64,000 nucleotides of DNA from Mycolicibacterium monacense (GCF_010731575.1 NZ_AP022617.1:4712001-4776000), one strand, 5' to 3'; positions 26,739 through 39,221 are shown, counted from the stretch's first letter. Numbers and translations: made by a program. The notes: generated by a model not told the origin, from the sequence alone.

Positions 26739-27224
26739 TCACACCCTCTCCAGTCTCCGCAGGATCTCGCCGAGCGCCTCGCGCCCCGGACCGGGCTCAT
26801 CCGCCCCGGTGCGGGAGACGTTCTCCGGATCCACCCACTGCCACAGCTCCGGCCCGAACAGCATCTGGCCCGTCGCGTGAAAAGCTCTCGCGTCCCGCGC
26901 TTTTCGCTGACCGGTGGCCAGTTCGAACTGGCGTGCCAGCATCGGGCGCAGCCGCCGGTCCCAGTCCGCCCGGCTGGCCTCCGACCAACCGATCATGGTC
27001 TCGGTCCGATCCACCCAGCGGCGCAGTGCCGCACCGCGCTCGTCGGCGTCGGTGGCGGTCGACGCCGGTGCGACCTCACCTCTCAATGCGAAACGCGCGG
27101 CGATCAGCGCACCTGCCAGCATCACCGCGGAGACCGTCAGCACGTCGTCGCGGTCGAGTCGGACCACGGCGTAGATCTCGACGGCGACGAGCATGAGCAT
27201 CGCGGCGGCGACGGCCCGGGTCAC
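26739..27224 (-). CDS. Membrane-anchored hypothetical protein of the MoxR operon
   Basis: A 161-residue protein with two short N-terminal helices (MLMLVAVEIYAVV and SAVMLAGALIAARFAL) and a soluble, Arg/Trp-rich C-terminal part (RADWDRRLRPMLARQFELAT). The family is not recognised, but proteins with this layout are common between DUF4129 and MoxR genes in actinobacteria. It starts with GTG overlapping the DUF4129 stop and ends 10 bases before the MoxR start. Confidence 0.75.
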   Translation of the reverse strand: MTRAVAAAMLMLVAVEIYAVVRLDRDDVLTVSAVMLAGALIAARFALRGEVAPASTATDADERGAALRRWVDRTETMIGWSEASRADWDRRLRPMLARQFELATGQRKARDARAFHATGQMLFGPELWQWVDPENVSRTGADEPGPGREALGEILRRLERV

Positions 27225-28183
27225 GCCGCGTCCTGCAGTTCGCGCAGCACCAGGCGCAGCACCCGCACCGCGGCGTCGCGGTGGTCCTCCCCCATGACGT
27301 GGGCGCTGAACCGGGCCTCCTCGAAGAGGTCGACGAGTTCGGTCGCGCTCTCACCGTGCAGCAGGCGCCGGTCGACGGCGCGGGCCAGCACCTCCGTCGG
27401 GGTGTCAGAGTCCTGGGGCATGGCACCGGGCGACTTTCCGAGTTCGCGCTCCATCGCCGCGTAGCACGCGATGATCGCCTCCCGCGGTTCGCGGCTGAGG
27501 TCGCCGATCTCGATCAGCCCGCGTTCGGCCGCTCGGGCCAGCGACTGCGTCCTGCTCGTGGACGGCGCATCGCCATCGCCCTCGTCATCGGTGGCGACGA
27601 CCGTGGTGGGACGGCGCCGCGCGTTGCGGCCGGCCATCACTCCGATCACCGACAGCAACACGAAAAGCGCTGCGGCAGCGGCGAAGTAGCCCAGTACGGC
27701 GTTGGAGACCGGCGGCTCGGAATCCGGCGGCGGTGGTGGCGGTTCGCTGTCCGCCGCCGAGGACGAACCCGGATCCGGATCCGGCGACGGCGCGGCCGGC
27801 GGGTCGACGGACACGTCGAGCCAGCCGCTGATCCGCATCAGCGTCAGCACCACCAGCAGCCACACCAGCAGGGCGCCGACCATCACGAGCACCATCCGCC
27901 ACGTGAATCGAGCGCCCTCGCCGCCGCGGAAGCGGGGCGGATCCGCCGCGGTGCCCGGGCGGGTGACGGGATGACGGGCCTGGCTGACCACCGAGACGGC
28001 GATGACCGCCATCGAAAGCCCGAGCATCACCAGGACGGCGATGAGTGATCCCGGACCGGTGTCCGTGGGTTCGTCAGCGGCGGGTTCGGCACCGGGGATT
28101 CGGCCCCGCAACGCGACACCGGCGAGCAGGATCAGCACGATCACCGTGACCGTGCGTGCTGTCGCCTTGTCGGCACCCGGCAT
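27221..28183 (-). CDS. DUF4129 domain membrane protein
   Basis: A 320-residue protein: four hydrophobic segments (about 10-25, 46-66, 95-115, 163-185), a Pro/Asp/Ser-rich linker before the last one, and a cytoplasmic DUF4129 domain containing REAIIACYAAMER and DTPTEVLARAVDR. DUF4129 proteins accompany MoxR/DUF58 systems and often transglutaminase genes; none of the latter is present here. It is the first gene of the five-gene operon, which ends at 24073. Confidence 0.83.
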   Translation of the reverse strand: MPGADKATARTVTVIVLILLAGVALRGRIPGAEPAADEPTDTGPGSLIAVLVMLGLSMAVIAVSVVSQARHPVTRPGTAADPPRFRGGEGARFTWRMVLVMVGALLVWLLVVLTLMRISGWLDVSVDPPAAPSPDPDPGSSSAADSEPPPPPPDSEPPVSNAVLGYFAAAAALFVLLSVIGVMAGRNARRRPTTVVATDDEGDGDAPSTSRTQSLARAAERGLIEIGDLSREPREAIIACYAAMERELGKSPGAMPQDSDTPTEVLARAVDRRLLHGESATELVDLFEEARFSAHVMGEDHRDAAVRVLRLVLRELQDAA

Positions 28184-28281
28184 CGGCTAACCCTCGGCAG
28201 GTCACCGGCCGCCGGTGCGACGGCCGGCCGACCTCATCCTGACACGGGCTGCCGGGCGGGCGGCGCCGAACGGGAGTCAGG

Positions 28282-29268
28282 TCAGAACATCTGCCAATCC
28301 GACGCACCGTCGGGCTGGTTGTAGATGCCGGTCGAGTTCTTGATCACGACGGCGTCACCGCTGCCGAAGTTGTCGAAGAACCACTGCGCGTTGGCCGGGC
28401 TGAGGTTGATGCAGCCGTGGCTGACGTTGCTCTCGCCCTGGGAGCCCACCGACCACGGCGCGCTGTGCACGAAGACCCCGCTGTTGTCGATGCGCACGGC
28501 GTCCTGGACCTTGAGCTTGTAGCCCTCACCGGACGGGTCGTCGACCGGCACGCCGTAGGTGGAGGAGTCCATCACGATGTCGGCGAATTTCTCCAGCACG
28601 TAGTAGGTGCCGTTCTTGGTGTCGTAGCCCTTCTTGCCCATCGAGACGGGGAAGGTCTTGACCAGCTCGCCGTTGCGGTGGATCTCCATCTGCAGCGACT
28701 TGTTGTCGATGGTGGCGACCAGCTGCTCGGGGACGGTGAAGCTCGACTTGGTCCCCGACGCGTCGATGTTCACCACCGTGCCCGCCGGCCAGAAGTCCTG
28801 CGGGCGCCAGCGCACCTGGGTGTCACTTGTCCAGTAGAAGCGGCCGGGCACCGGCGGATTCGACGAGATGTGGATGGCCTGCTCGGCCAGGGCCCGGTTG
28901 GCGATCGGACGCTGGAAGTCGATGTAGATCGGTTTGGCCGCGCCGGCGATCGACCCGTTGACCGGGTTGAACGTCGGCGGTGCGAACACCGGCTTGCCGA
29001 CGTAGGGGGTCGGGTTCTGGCCGGCCGGGGTGCCCTCGGGAATCGGCAGCGGCTGCGCGGTGGGCGCGAACGGGTCCGCTGCGGCAGGCGCCGGGAACGC
29101 GAACGGGTTCGCCGGCGGTGGCGGCGGGGCGAACGGATCGACCGGTGCCGGCGGCGGTGGTGGCGGCGCCGGTTGGGCCAGCGCCGGCGCGGCGCTCAGC
29201 ACCAGGCCTCCGAACAATCCGGCCGCGAAGATCGCGGTGGTCAGCTTCCGCATGGTCTGCTGCGGCAT
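28282..29268 (-). CDS. L,D-transpeptidase (Rv0192-like)
   Basis: A 328-residue secreted enzyme forming 3-3 peptidoglycan cross-links. The signal peptide ends near ALAQPA; a low-complexity Pro/Phe/Ala linker (about residues 35-90) is followed by an immunoglobulin-like domain and the YkuD domain. The catalytic motif HSAPWSVG...SHGCINLS is intact, with His284 and Cys286. GGAGG six bases upstream fixes the ATG at 29268. Same place as Rv0192 (LdtMt4 type) in M. tuberculosis. Confidence 0.92.
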   Translation of the reverse strand: MPQQTMRKLTTAIFAAGLFGGLVLSAAPALAQPAPPPPPPAPVDPFAPPPPPANPFAFPAPAAADPFAPTAQPLPIPEGTPAGQNPTPYVGKPVFAPPTFNPVNGSIAGAAKPIYIDFQRPIANRALAEQAIHISSNPPVPGRFYWTSDTQVRWRPQDFWPAGTVVNIDASGTKSSFTVPEQLVATIDNKSLQMEIHRNGELVKTFPVSMGKKGYDTKNGTYYVLEKFADIVMDSSTYGVPVDDPSGEGYKLKVQDAVRIDNSGVFVHSAPWSVGSQGESNVSHGCINLSPANAQWFFDNFGSGDAVVIKNSTGIYNQPDGASDWQMF

Positions 29269-29344
29269 CCGATACCTCCAGTCACAGATCAAGGTCCAGT
29301 GTCGCACAGGACGCCGGCCGGCAACCCCCGCTCGGCGTTCGCCG

Positions 29345-30547
29345 TCACCGTTCCGAAACCGTCGCGGGGGCCCTGAGCAGGTCGGATCGCCGCAATACAC
29401 AGGCGAGCACGACCGCGGTGACGGCCGTCGAACCCGCCAGCACCAGGCCGGCACCGGCCCGTTCGTAGAGCAGACCGCCGCCGAGCGCGCCGGCCACGAT
29501 GCCGATCTGGAACGCCGCCACGTACACCCCGGAGGCCCCGTCGGGATCCTCCGGAGCCGTCCGCATGACCGCGGCCTGCAGCATCGGCGGCACCGCCGTC
29601 GACGCCGCACCCCAGGCCACGACCGCCAGGGCGCCCACGCCCAGCACGAGCAGGCCGGTGCGATGGCCGGCCGCCAGCCCGGTCAGCACGCCGAACGAAA
29701 CCACCATCACCGCCAGACAGCCGACCACCGCCAGGTGCGGCCGCCGGTCCCCCGGGCGGGCCAGCGCGGCCATTCCGACCAGCCCGGCGACCCCGAAGGC
29801 GGCCAGCAGCCACGCCGACTGCGCACCGGGCACACCGACGACGTCGCGGATGACGACCACGACGAACGTGTACGCCATGAAGTGTCCGGTCACCCCGAGC
29901 AACGTCAGCGCCGCCAGCGTGACCAGCCTGGGGTTGCGGGGCCGCGGGGCCACCCGGGTGGCCACGTTCGCCGGTGACCGCATCGGCGGCAGTGCGCGCC
30001 ACGCCGCGACCGTGACCGTCGCCGCGGCGGCGGTGACGACGACGACCGCCGTCCGCCATCCCCACAGCTGGCTCATCGCCGCGGTGAGCGGATTACCCAC
30101 CACCAGAGCCAGACCGGTGCCGGCGTAGACCGCGGTGGTGGCGCGCGCGGCGTGATCGGCGGGTACCAGGCGCACACCGATCGGGGCGATGACCGACCAC
30201 ATCAACCCGTGGGTGAGCGCGCACATCACCCGGCCACCGGCGAGCACCGCGAAGTTCGGGGCGAGTGCGCAGACGGCCTGCGACGCGGTGAGGCACACCA
30301 GCGTCAGCAGCAGGGTGCGGCGCCGCGGCCAGGATGCGGTCAGACGTACGAGCGGCATCGTGGTCACCGCGGCGACCAGCGCGTACCCGGCGAGCAGGGT
30401 GCCGACGAGCGCCTCGCTGACCCGCAGGTCGGCCGCGATCGCCGGCAGCGCGCCGATCGGCAGCACCTCGGCGGTCACGTACACGAACGCGGCCGCGGCC
30501 AGCACGGTGAGCTGTCCGGCGACCCGCGGTGTCCATGCCCGGGTCAA
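29345..30547 (-). CDS. MFS drug/metabolite exporter (Rv0191-like)
   Basis: A 400-residue major facilitator protein with 12 helices, of the DHA1/AraJ-like group: [18 protein letters not shown] in TM1, [15 protein letters not shown] around TM4, and the loop motif [10 protein letters not shown] between TM2 and TM3. Rv0191 has been associated with chloramphenicol efflux; the natural substrate is not known. The start is TTG at 30547, seven bases after the acetyltransferase stop; no ATG or GTG is better placed. It lies in the same operon direction as the acetyltransferase. Confidence 0.87.
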   Translation of the reverse strand: MTRAWTPRVAGQLTVLAAAAFVYVTAEVLPIGALPAIAADLRVSEALVGTLLAGYALVAAVTTMPLVRLTASWPRRRTLLLTLVCLTASQAVCALAPNFAVLAGGRVMCALTHGLMWSVIAPIGVRLVPADHAARATTAVYAGTGLALVVGNPLTAAMSQLWGWRTAVVVVTAAAATVTVAAWRALPPMRSPANVATRVAPRPRNPRLVTLAALTLLGVTGHFMAYTFVVVVIRDVVGVPGAQSAWLLAAFGVAGLVGMAALARPGDRRPHLAVVGCLAVMVVSFGVLTGLAAGHRTGLLVLGVGALAVVAWGAASTAVPPMLQAAVMRTAPEDPDGASGVYVAAFQIGIVAGALGGGLLYERAGAGLVLAGSTAVTAVVLACVLRRSDLLRAPATVSER

Positions 30548-30554
30548 TCGACCG

Positions 30555-31067
30555 TCATCGCGCTCCGGCCGGCACGGCGACCTCCCAGCGCCAGAGCGGT
30601 CCGTCGTCGGAATCCTCGATCTCGGCGACCCGGATGAAGCCGAGGCGGCGCAGCACCGCGGTCGACGGGTTCTCGTGCGCCAGGGTGTGGGCGACGACGG
30701 TGGTGAGCCGGGCCGTCGCCGTCTTCGCCTTGTCGATCATCGCGCGGGCGGCCGCGGTGGCGTAGCCGCGACCGCGGAACTCCGGGGCGATCTCGTACCC
30801 GATCTCCACGACCCCGTCCTGCGGTGGTCCGACGAAACCGCCCGATCCGACCAGCACCGCACCCCCGTCGGCGAGGAAGAAGTGCATCCACCAGCCCGCC
30901 TGATGCGGATGTTCGGTGAGTTGGCCGATGGTGAACTCGATCGACTCCGGGAACTCCGGCCAGCCGTCGGGCACGGCGCATCCGAGCAGTTCACCGAAGG
31001 CCGTCCGGTCGTCGCGCAGCGCGGTCAGGTGCTCGACACTGGCGGGCAGCACGATGACGTCGGTCAC
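30555..31067 (-). CDS. GNAT family N-acetyltransferase
   Basis: A 170-residue GNAT protein. The acetyl-CoA loop is EFRGRGYATAAARAM, preceded by the beta-4 strand VVEIGYEI, and HENPSTAVLRRLGFIRV is the motif-B helix. This is the RimJ/RimL-like type. Substrate unknown. It begins at GTG 31067, 12 bases after the ricR stop, so it may be the third gene of the copper operon and is followed by the MFS gene. Confidence 0.85.
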   Translation of the reverse strand: MTDVIVLPASVEHLTALRDDRTAFGELLGCAVPDGWPEFPESIEFTIGQLTEHPHQAGWWMHFFLADGGAVLVGSGGFVGPPQDGVVEIGYEIAPEFRGRGYATAAARAMIDKAKTATARLTTVVAHTLAHENPSTAVLRRLGFIRVAEIEDSDDGPLWRWEVAVPAGAR

Positions 31068-31079
31068 CTGAGCAGTGTG

Positions 31080-31391
31080 TCAGGACCGCACGAGCCGCGC
31101 GATCGCCGCGCTGGCCTCGGCGAGTTTGGCGTCGGCCTGTTCACCGCCCTCGGCGACGGCCTGGGTGACGCAGTGGCCGAGGTGTTCGTCGAGCAGGCCC
31201 AGCGCGACGGACTGCAGCGCGCTGTTGACGGCGCTGATCTGGGTGAGGACGTCGATGCAGTACTTGTCGTCCTCGATCATCTTGGCGATGCCGCGGACCT
31301 GACCCTCGATGCGGCGCAGGCGTTTCGCGTAGTTCTCCTTCTGCGCCGAATAGCCGTGCACCGCAACGTCTTCGGGAGCACCTGTGGACAT
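31080..31391 (-). CDS. ricR: Copper-sensing repressor RicR (CsoR family)
   Basis: A 103-residue CsoR-family repressor. Cu(I) ligands Cys45, His70 and Cys74 are present in the usual C-H-C pattern (DKYCIDVL, EHLGHC), and RLRRIEGQVRGI is the DNA-contact helix. RicR (Rv0190) in M. tuberculosis represses copper-resistance genes and itself and releases DNA on binding Cu(I). It starts two bases after the DUF305 gene, downstream of a well-formed operator, so it is autoregulated. The longer frame upstream lies inside the DUF305 gene. Confidence 0.93.
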   Translation of the reverse strand: MSTGAPEDVAVHGYSAQKENYAKRLRRIEGQVRGIAKMIEDDKYCIDVLTQISAVNSALQSVALGLLDEHLGHCVTQAVAEGGEQADAKLAEASAAIARLVRS

Positions 31392-31393
31392 CG

Positions 31394-32002
31394 CTAACCC
31401 TCCAGCATCTGCTTCATCTGGGCGATCTCCGCCTCCTGGGCCTCGATGATGTGCTCGGCCATCGCCTTGGCGTCGGCGTTGTCGCCGTTGGCGATCTCGG
31501 CCTTGGCCATCTCCACCGCGCCCTGGTGGTGGCTGATCATCGATTCCAGCCACAGTCTGTCGAACTCCGCGCCGCGCAGCGACTCGAGACGCTTCATCGT
31601 GGCGTCGTCGACCATCCCCGGCATCGCCATGCCGTGGCCGCCGTGGTGCATCCCGGCCTCGGGGTCCTGACCCCAGCCGCGCAGCATGCCGGCGAGCTGG
31701 TCCATCTCGGGCCCCTGCGCCGCGGCGATCGCCGAGGCGATCCCCTGCAGGGCCGGGTCGCTGGAGCGGTCCCGGGCGAGGTCGACCAACTGCAGCGCCT
31801 GCTGGTGGTGCGGCATCATGTCCCTGGCGAAGGCGACGTCGTCGGCGTTGTGCGGAGCATGCGCATCACCGGCGGTTTCGCTGTGCGCATGGGAGGTGGA
31901 ACCTTCGCTCTGCGGCTGTTCGGTGCTGGTGCACGCGGACAGGAACAGCGCGGTGAGCAACGCGGCGGACAGGGCAAGCGGTCGGAGGGCGCGTGACGTC
32001 AT
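31394..32002 (-). CDS. DUF305 lipoprotein of the copper operon
   Basis: A 202-residue exported protein. The lipobox LFLSAC places the lipidated Cys near residue 24. Two DUF305 halves each carry a metal-type motif: [12 protein letters not shown] and [13 protein letters not shown], with further His/Met in [12 protein letters not shown]. These suggest copper binding outside the membrane. ATG 32002 lies six bases after a TANNNT -10 (TACGCT, minus strand), so translation may be leaderless. It is the first gene of the ricR operon. Confidence 0.9.
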   Translation of the reverse strand: MTSRALRPLALSAALLTALFLSACTSTEQPQSEGSTSHAHSETAGDAHAPHNADDVAFARDMMPHHQQALQLVDLARDRSSDPALQGIASAIAAAQGPEMDQLAGMLRGWGQDPEAGMHHGGHGMAMPGMVDDATMKRLESLRGAEFDRLWLESMISHHQGAVEMAKAEIANGDNADAKAMAEHIIEAQEAEIAQMKQMLEG

Positions 32003-32008
32003 GAGACC

Positions 32009-32035
32009 AGCGTACTGGATACCCCAAGGGGGTAT
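32009..32035 (-). promoter_or_regulatory. RicR/CsoR operator and promoter of the DUF305-ricR operon
   Basis: ATACCCC-AAG-GGGGTAT (32019-32035) is a perfect inverted repeat of the TACCC...GGGTA type bound by CsoR/RicR repressors. It abuts the -10 (32009-32014), so a bound repressor would block RNA polymerase. The divergent ilvD promoter begins only about 12 bases beyond it. Confidence 0.85.
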
Positions 32036-32046
32036 GCCGAATTGGT

Positions 32047-32075
32047 TTGGCCGGGTGAAACGCCAGAGGCATAAT
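32047..32075 (+). promoter_or_regulatory. ilvD promoter (leaderless type)
   Basis: TTGGCC (32047-32052), a 17-base spacer and CATAAT (32070-32075) form a plausible sigma-A promoter. The -10 ends six bases before the ATG at 32082, and there is no Shine-Dalgarno, so the transcript probably starts at or next to the start codon. Confidence 0.6.
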
Positions 32076-32081
32076 CGACAG

Positions 32082-33824
32082 ATGCCCTCAGGAAGTTCAG
32101 GAACTCCCGCTGATGCTCTTCGCGCGAGCGACTCATCGCCGGACATCAAGCCCCGCAGCCGCGACGTCACCGACGGCCTCGAGAAGACCGCCGCCCGCGG
32201 GATGCTGCGGGCGGTCGGCATGGGCGACGACGACTGGGTCAAACCGCAGATCGGCGTGGGTTCGTCGTGGAACGAGATCACCCCGTGCAACATGTCGCTG
32301 CAACGGCTGGCGCAGTCGGTGAAGGGCGGCGTGCACTCCGCCGGCGGATTTCCGCTGGAGTTCGGCACGATCTCGGTGTCCGACGGCATCTCGATGGGCC
32401 ACGAGGGCATGCACTTCTCGCTGGTCTCGCGTGAGGTGATCGCCGACAGCGTCGAGACCGTCGTGCAGGCCGAGCGTCTCGACGGCACGGTGCTGCTGGC
32501 CGGCTGCGACAAGTCGATTCCCGGCATGCTGATGGCCGCCGCCCGGCTCGACCTGGCCTCGGTCTTCCTGTACAACGGTTCGATCATGCCGGGCGTCGCG
32601 AAGCTCACCGACGGCTCCGAGCGGGAAGTCACGATCATCGACGCCTTCGAGGCGGTCGGGGCGTGCGCCCGCGGGCTGATGTCCCGCGAGGACGTCGACA
32701 TCATCGAACGGGCGATCTGTCCGGGTGAGGGCGCCTGCGGCGGTATGTACACCGCCAACACCATGGCGTCGGCGGCGGAAGCGCTCGGCATGTCGTTGCC
32801 GGGCAGCGCATCTCCTGTGGCCATCGACAAGCGGCGCGACGAGTACGCGCGGAAGTCGGGTGAGGCGGTCGTCGAGATGCTGCGCCGCGGTATCACCGCC
32901 CGCGACATCCTCACCAAGGAGGCCTTCGAGAACGCGATCGCCGTCGTCATGGCGTTCGGCGGCTCCACCAACGCCGTGCTGCACCTGCTGGCCATCGCGT
33001 GGGAGGCCAACGTGAAGCTCACCCTCGAGGACTTCACCCGCGTCGGGCAGAAGGTGCCGCACCTCGCCGACGTCAAACCGTTCGGCCGTCACGTCATGAA
33101 GCACGTGGACGAGATCGGCGGTGTGCCCGTGGTGATGAAGGCGCTGCTGGACGCCGGACTGCTGCACGGGGACTGCCTCACCATCACCGGCGAGACCATG
33201 GCCGAGAACCTGGCCCACATCGAACCGCCGGACCCGGACGGCAAGGTGCTGCGGGCGATGAACAACCCGATCCATCCGACCGGCGGCATCACGATCCTGC
33301 ACGGATCGTTGGCGCCCGAGGGCGCGGTCGTGAAGTCGGCGGGCTTCGACTCCGACGTGTTCGAGGGCACCGCAAGGGTTTTCGAGCGGGAGCGGGCAGC
33401 CCTGGACGCACTCGAGGACGGCACGATCACCCACGGCGACGTCGTCGTCATCCGCTACGAGGGACCCAAGGGCGGGCCCGGGATGCGCGAGATGCTCGCC
33501 ATCACCGGTGCGATCAAGGGTGCCGGCCTGGGCAAGGACGTGCTGCTGATGACCGACGGCCGGTTCTCCGGCGGCACCACCGGCCTGTGCGTCGGGCATA
33601 TCGCCCCCGAGGCGGTCGACGGCGGGCCCATCGCGTTCGTGCGCGACGGCGACCGGATCCGGCTCGACGTCGCCAAGGGCACGTTGGACCTCCTGGTCGA
33701 CGAGGCCGAATTCGAGTCCCGCAAAGCGGGATTCGAGCCGTTGCCCCCGGTGTACACCACCGGCGTGCTGGCCAAGTACACGAAGTTGGTCGGGTCGGCG
33801 GCGGTCGGCGCGGTCTGCAGCTAG
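32082..33824 (+). CDS. ilvD: Dihydroxy-acid dehydratase
   Basis: Fe-S dehydratase of branched-chain amino acid synthesis (2,3-dihydroxy-isovalerate to 2-oxoisovalerate); 580 residues, the usual length. Candidate cluster ligands are Cys69 (TPCNMS), Cys142 (AGCDKS) and Cys219 ([12 protein letters not shown]). The C-terminal active-site region [20 protein letters not shown] is present. ATG 32082 gives the family length; the frame is open further upstream but reads through the copper operator. It is divergent from the copper operon, which is notable because Fe-S dehydratases are known copper targets. Confidence 0.97.
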   Translation: MPSGSSGTPADALRASDSSPDIKPRSRDVTDGLEKTAARGMLRAVGMGDDDWVKPQIGVGSSWNEITPCNMSLQRLAQSVKGGVHSAGGFPLEFGTISVSDGISMGHEGMHFSLVSREVIADSVETVVQAERLDGTVLLAGCDKSIPGMLMAAARLDLASVFLYNGSIMPGVAKLTDGSEREVTIIDAFEAVGACARGLMSREDVDIIERAICPGEGACGGMYTANTMASAAEALGMSLPGSASPVAIDKRRDEYARKSGEAVVEMLRRGITARDILTKEAFENAIAVVMAFGGSTNAVLHLLAIAWEANVKLTLEDFTRVGQKVPHLADVKPFGRHVMKHVDEIGGVPVVMKALLDAGLLHGDCLTITGETMAENLAHIEPPDPDGKVLRAMNNPIHPTGGITILHGSLAPEGAVVKSAGFDSDVFEGTARVFERERAALDALEDGTITHGDVVVIRYEGPKGGPGMREMLAITGAIKGAGLGKDVLLMTDGRFSGGTTGLCVGHIAPEAVDGGPIAFVRDGDRIRLDVAKGTLDLLVDEAEFESRKAGFEPLPPVYTTGVLAKYTKLVGSAAVGAVCS

Positions 33825-33842
33825 GTCGCCGCGACCGCGCCT

Positions 33843-33918
33843 GCGCTGCGCCGACAGTACGGTTGTTGACGCGGTTACCCGCGTAAGCAGTGCAAGAACC
33901 GTACCGTCGGCGTTGCGC
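33843..33918. terminator. Large imperfect cruciform between convergent genes
   Basis: The outer arms of 22 bases (33843-33864 and 33897-33918; core CGCCGAC-GTACGGTT) pair with a few mismatches, and the loop contains a second small hairpin ACGCGG-TTA-CCCGCGT. It lies 18 bases after the ilvD stop and touches the stop codon of the convergent SRPBCC gene, so it can end both transcripts. Confidence 0.6.
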
Positions 33919-34346
33919 TACCCGCCGCTGACCATCCGGTCGATGCGCTGCAACGCGACCGCCAGCACCGGCAGATAGGCGCCCGCCCACACGGGCGCAC
34001 CCATGTACAGGCGGGTGCCGGCTTCGGTCGGTTCGACGCCGTGCGCGGTGGCGGGGATTCCGGCCACCTGCCAGGACCACCGACGGCCCGGTTCGAATTC
34101 GGTGATCGTGAACGGCAGCGGTATGCCCACCGGTGTGTAGACCTTGCCACGCTCACCGAGCCCGAGTTCGGTGCCGTCGAGCAGCTCGGCGCCGGCCACG
34201 GTCGGACCCCATTTCGGCCAGGCGTCGAGGTCGATGAGCACCGACCACACCTCCGCCGGAGAGGCGTTGACCACCCGGTCGACGGTCAGCATGCCGTTTC
34301 GGTAGCAGATCCCCATGCCGCCTGTGATACCCAGATTCGCCGTCAC
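33918..34346 (-). CDS. SRPBCC / polyketide-cyclase-like protein
   Basis: A 142-residue START/Bet-v1-like protein: VDRVVNASPAEVWSVLIDL at the start, WPKWGPTV next, then FTITEFEPGRRWSWQV, and the long C-terminal helix. These proteins bind hydrophobic ligands; no reaction can be named. The GTG at 34346 overlaps the methyltransferase stop (GTGA). A later ATG (MLTVDRVV) would give a more typical family start, and the first 20 residues look untypical. It is the last gene of a six-gene operon. Confidence 0.75.
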   Translation of the reverse strand: MTANLGITGGMGICYRNGMLTVDRVVNASPAEVWSVLIDLDAWPKWGPTVAGAELLDGTELGLGERGKVYTPVGIPLPFTITEFEPGRRWSWQVAGIPATAHGVEPTEAGTRLYMGAPVWAGAYLPVLAVALQRIDRMVSGG

Positions 34347-35008
34347 GTCACGACCGCGACCGCGAATCCGTCCCAGTTCTTGGCCCCGACCGTCTGGATC
34401 GCCGCGGTGCTCAGCCTCGGATGCGAACCCATCATCTCGAGCATCTCGCGCACGGCCTGGGCCTGGAGGTCGTCGGGCGCCGGGTCGTAGATCCGGCCCA
34501 TGCGGGTGACGTTGTCCACGACGATCACCGTGCCCGGCCTGCCGAGTTTGATCGCCCATTCGACGTAGGCGACGTTGTTCTCCTTGTCGGCGTCGATGAA
34601 CACCAGGTCGAACGGTGCGCCGTGCTGCAGCGTCGGCAGGGTGTCGAGCGCCGCGCCGACCAGCACCTCCACCTGGTCCGCGACGCCGGCGCGGGCCAGG
34701 TTCGTGCGGGCCACCTCGGCGTGGCGGGGGTCGAATTCGAGGGTGACGACGCGCCCGTCGGGCCCGACACCGCGGGCCAGGTTGATCGTGCTGTACCCGG
34801 CGAGGGTGCCGATCTCCAGCACCCGGCGCGCGTGGGTGACGCTCGCCAGCAGCAACAGCAGCCTGCCGTGCTGCGCGGACACCTCGATCTGCGGCATCCC
34901 GGCCGCCGCCGCGGACTCCCTGGCCGCGATCAACGCATCGTCCTCGGTGTGCAGCAACCGGTCGAAAAGCTGGTCGACCGCCTGCGGATTCGGCTCGCTC
35001 ACGCGCAC
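34343..35008 (-). CDS. O-methyltransferase (Rv0187-like)
   Basis: A 221-residue SAM-dependent class I methyltransferase of the caffeoyl-CoA/catechol OMT group (M. tuberculosis Rv0187 has 220). RRVLEIGTLAGYSTINLA is the SAM loop, VTLEFDPRHAEVA the acidic strand-2 end, and LVFIDADKENN plus VVDNVTRMG carry the metal-binding Asp/Asn residues. It starts at GTG 35008, three bases after the previous stop. Substrate unknown. Confidence 0.9.
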   Translation of the reverse strand: MRVSEPNPQAVDQLFDRLLHTEDDALIAARESAAAAGMPQIEVSAQHGRLLLLLASVTHARRVLEIGTLAGYSTINLARGVGPDGRVVTLEFDPRHAEVARTNLARAGVADQVEVLVGAALDTLPTLQHGAPFDLVFIDADKENNVAYVEWAIKLGRPGTVIVVDNVTRMGRIYDPAPDDLQAQAVREMLEMMGSHPRLSTAAIQTVGAKNWDGFAVAVVT

Positions 35009-35011
35009 ACG

Positions 35012-35527
35012 TTAACCCTTGCTACCGCCACCCATCCGGACCCCCTCCTTGGCGTAGACCACCCGCAGCACGTGGGCGACCTCCGGACCCATCACGGCCT
35101 CGGCGACCTCGCAGAACGTGGACACGAACGCCGGGCCGTGGGCGGGCTCCGCACGGCTGAGGTGGTGGGCGATCTCGTGCAACACCACCAGTTCCCGCAG
35201 CGCCCAGGTGGAGTGTCGTTCGGGCACCGCGATGAGCGCCCGGCCGTCGCCGACTTCGTAGTGTGCGGCGGTCGCGCCGCGACGCGGGCGGACCGTGAGC
35301 GCACCGGCGCCGGGCCAGCCGGTCCGCATCCGCGGGTGGGCCAGGACGTCGTCGACGTAGGCCTGCACCGACGCCACCGACGCGAAGCGCGCCTCGGGCG
35401 GCAGCGTCAGCTGGGTGCCGAAGAACTCGACGATCCGGTTGCCGCGTTCGGCCGCCCGATCGAACAGGGTGCGCACGAACTGCTCGGCCGCGTAGACCTT
35501 CGCGCGCTGAGTGTCCCGGCCGCTCAC
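35012..35527 (-). CDS. TIGR04338-type putative metallohydrolase (Rv0185-like)
   Basis: A 171-residue soluble protein with the zinc motif VVLHEIAHHL followed eight residues later by EPAHGPAF. The HExxH-...-H pattern is like SprT-type proteins. The N-terminal part is helical. The peptidase activity is predicted from the motif only. GTG 35527 overlaps the stop of the DUF2786 gene. It matches Rv0185 (169 aa), whose function is unknown. The constant pairing with DUF2786 and a hydrolase in this operon suggests a shared role. Confidence 0.8.
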   Translation of the reverse strand: MSGRDTQRAKVYAAEQFVRTLFDRAAERGNRIVEFFGTQLTLPPEARFASVASVQAYVDDVLAHPRMRTGWPGAGALTVRPRRGATAAHYEVGDGRALIAVPERHSTWALRELVVLHEIAHHLSRAEPAHGPAFVSTFCEVAEAVMGPEVAHVLRVVYAKEGVRMGGGSKG

Positions 35528-36273
35528 GTCTCCAGGGCCGTGCGGGCGCCGGCCAGTTCCTGGCTCGGTCCGAGCCGGGCCCGTCGCCCGGCGCGGTCCC
35601 CGGCGCGGCGCGCCGCAGACGAATATCCCGCCGTCGCGCTGGTCGCGCGCCAGGTCCCGCGAGCCTGGGAGGCCTGCCGGTAGAAGTCCTTGAGCTCGAG
35701 GTCCTTGTCGCGCAACGCAATTGCGGTGCCCGGGCGCGAATCTTCCGCTTCGGTCGCGGCCGCCAGCGCCTCCTCACGGGCTTCTGTGAGCCGCACCCCG
35801 ATGCGTGCGCCGAACGCCAACTGGAAGTTCAGCCGCGCCGTGATTGTCGGGGTGGGCCGGTGCGCCCCCGATTCGATGTAGGCCTGCGACGCCTTGACCA
35901 TCTGTGTCACCAGCGAGGCGTAGAGCGCGTGGCTGGCGTCGATGTCCTCGGCGAAACCGTAGGCGTGGACGAAGGTCGAATTGGACGCGACGTCGCACTT
36001 GACGTCGTTGGCGGCCGCGATGACCACGAACAGCTGCACGTACGTCCGCAGCCCCCGGGTCCCCGCATCACCGATCGTGATGGTGCGCTGCACCGGGGTC
36101 TGCGCCTTGGTGCGCTGATCGGAGTGCGAACGCGCCACCGCGAGGTCGATCGACGTCGCCGTGGCCAGGCGCTGCGCGGCCGCCATGAACGCCTCCGCCT
36201 CGTGCACGTTGTCGGTGCCTTCGGCCTGGCGCAACAGGGCCGCGATACGCGCCAGCATCTTGTCGTCACTCAT
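35524..36273 (-). CDS. DUF2786 protein (Rv0184-like)
   Basis: A 249-residue protein, the same length as Rv0184. The DUF2786 motif is at the N terminus: MLARIAALLRQAEGTDNVHE, then AEAFMAAAQRLATATSIDLA. The rest resembles a nuclease- or metal-dependent-type domain only weakly, and no catalytic set is evident. The ATG at 36273 fits the family length; an ATG at 36303 would extend into the upstream lipoprotein gene. It overlaps the Rv0185-like gene. Confidence 0.8.
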   Translation of the reverse strand: MSDDKMLARIAALLRQAEGTDNVHEAEAFMAAAQRLATATSIDLAVARSHSDQRTKAQTPVQRTITIGDAGTRGLRTYVQLFVVIAAANDVKCDVASNSTFVHAYGFAEDIDASHALYASLVTQMVKASQAYIESGAHRPTPTITARLNFQLAFGARIGVRLTEAREEALAAATEAEDSRPGTAIALRDKDLELKDFYRQASQARGTWRATSATAGYSSAARRAGDRAGRRARLGPSQELAGARTALET

Positions 36274-36283
36274 GGCCGCCACG

Positions 36284-39191
<2,908 letters not shown>

Positions 39192-39202
39192 GTCGCCTCC
39201 GG

Positions 39203-39221
39203 CTCCGCCGAGATCAGGGTT
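39203..39221. repeat. 19-bp direct repeat, left copy flanking the DUF559 gene
   Basis: CTCCGCCGAGATCAGGGTT lies just downstream of sigG, and its last two bases belong to the DUF559 stop codon. The identical sequence recurs at 40165-40183. The GCCGAGATCA core also resembles the GCCGAAATCA end of the hairpins at 20.7 and 24.1 kb. Confidence 0.7.

Noticed and set aside
31394-33076. 560-codon version of the DUF305 protein
   Set aside because: The upstream part is antisense to ilvD and would read through the RicR operator. The lipoprotein signal begins at 32002.
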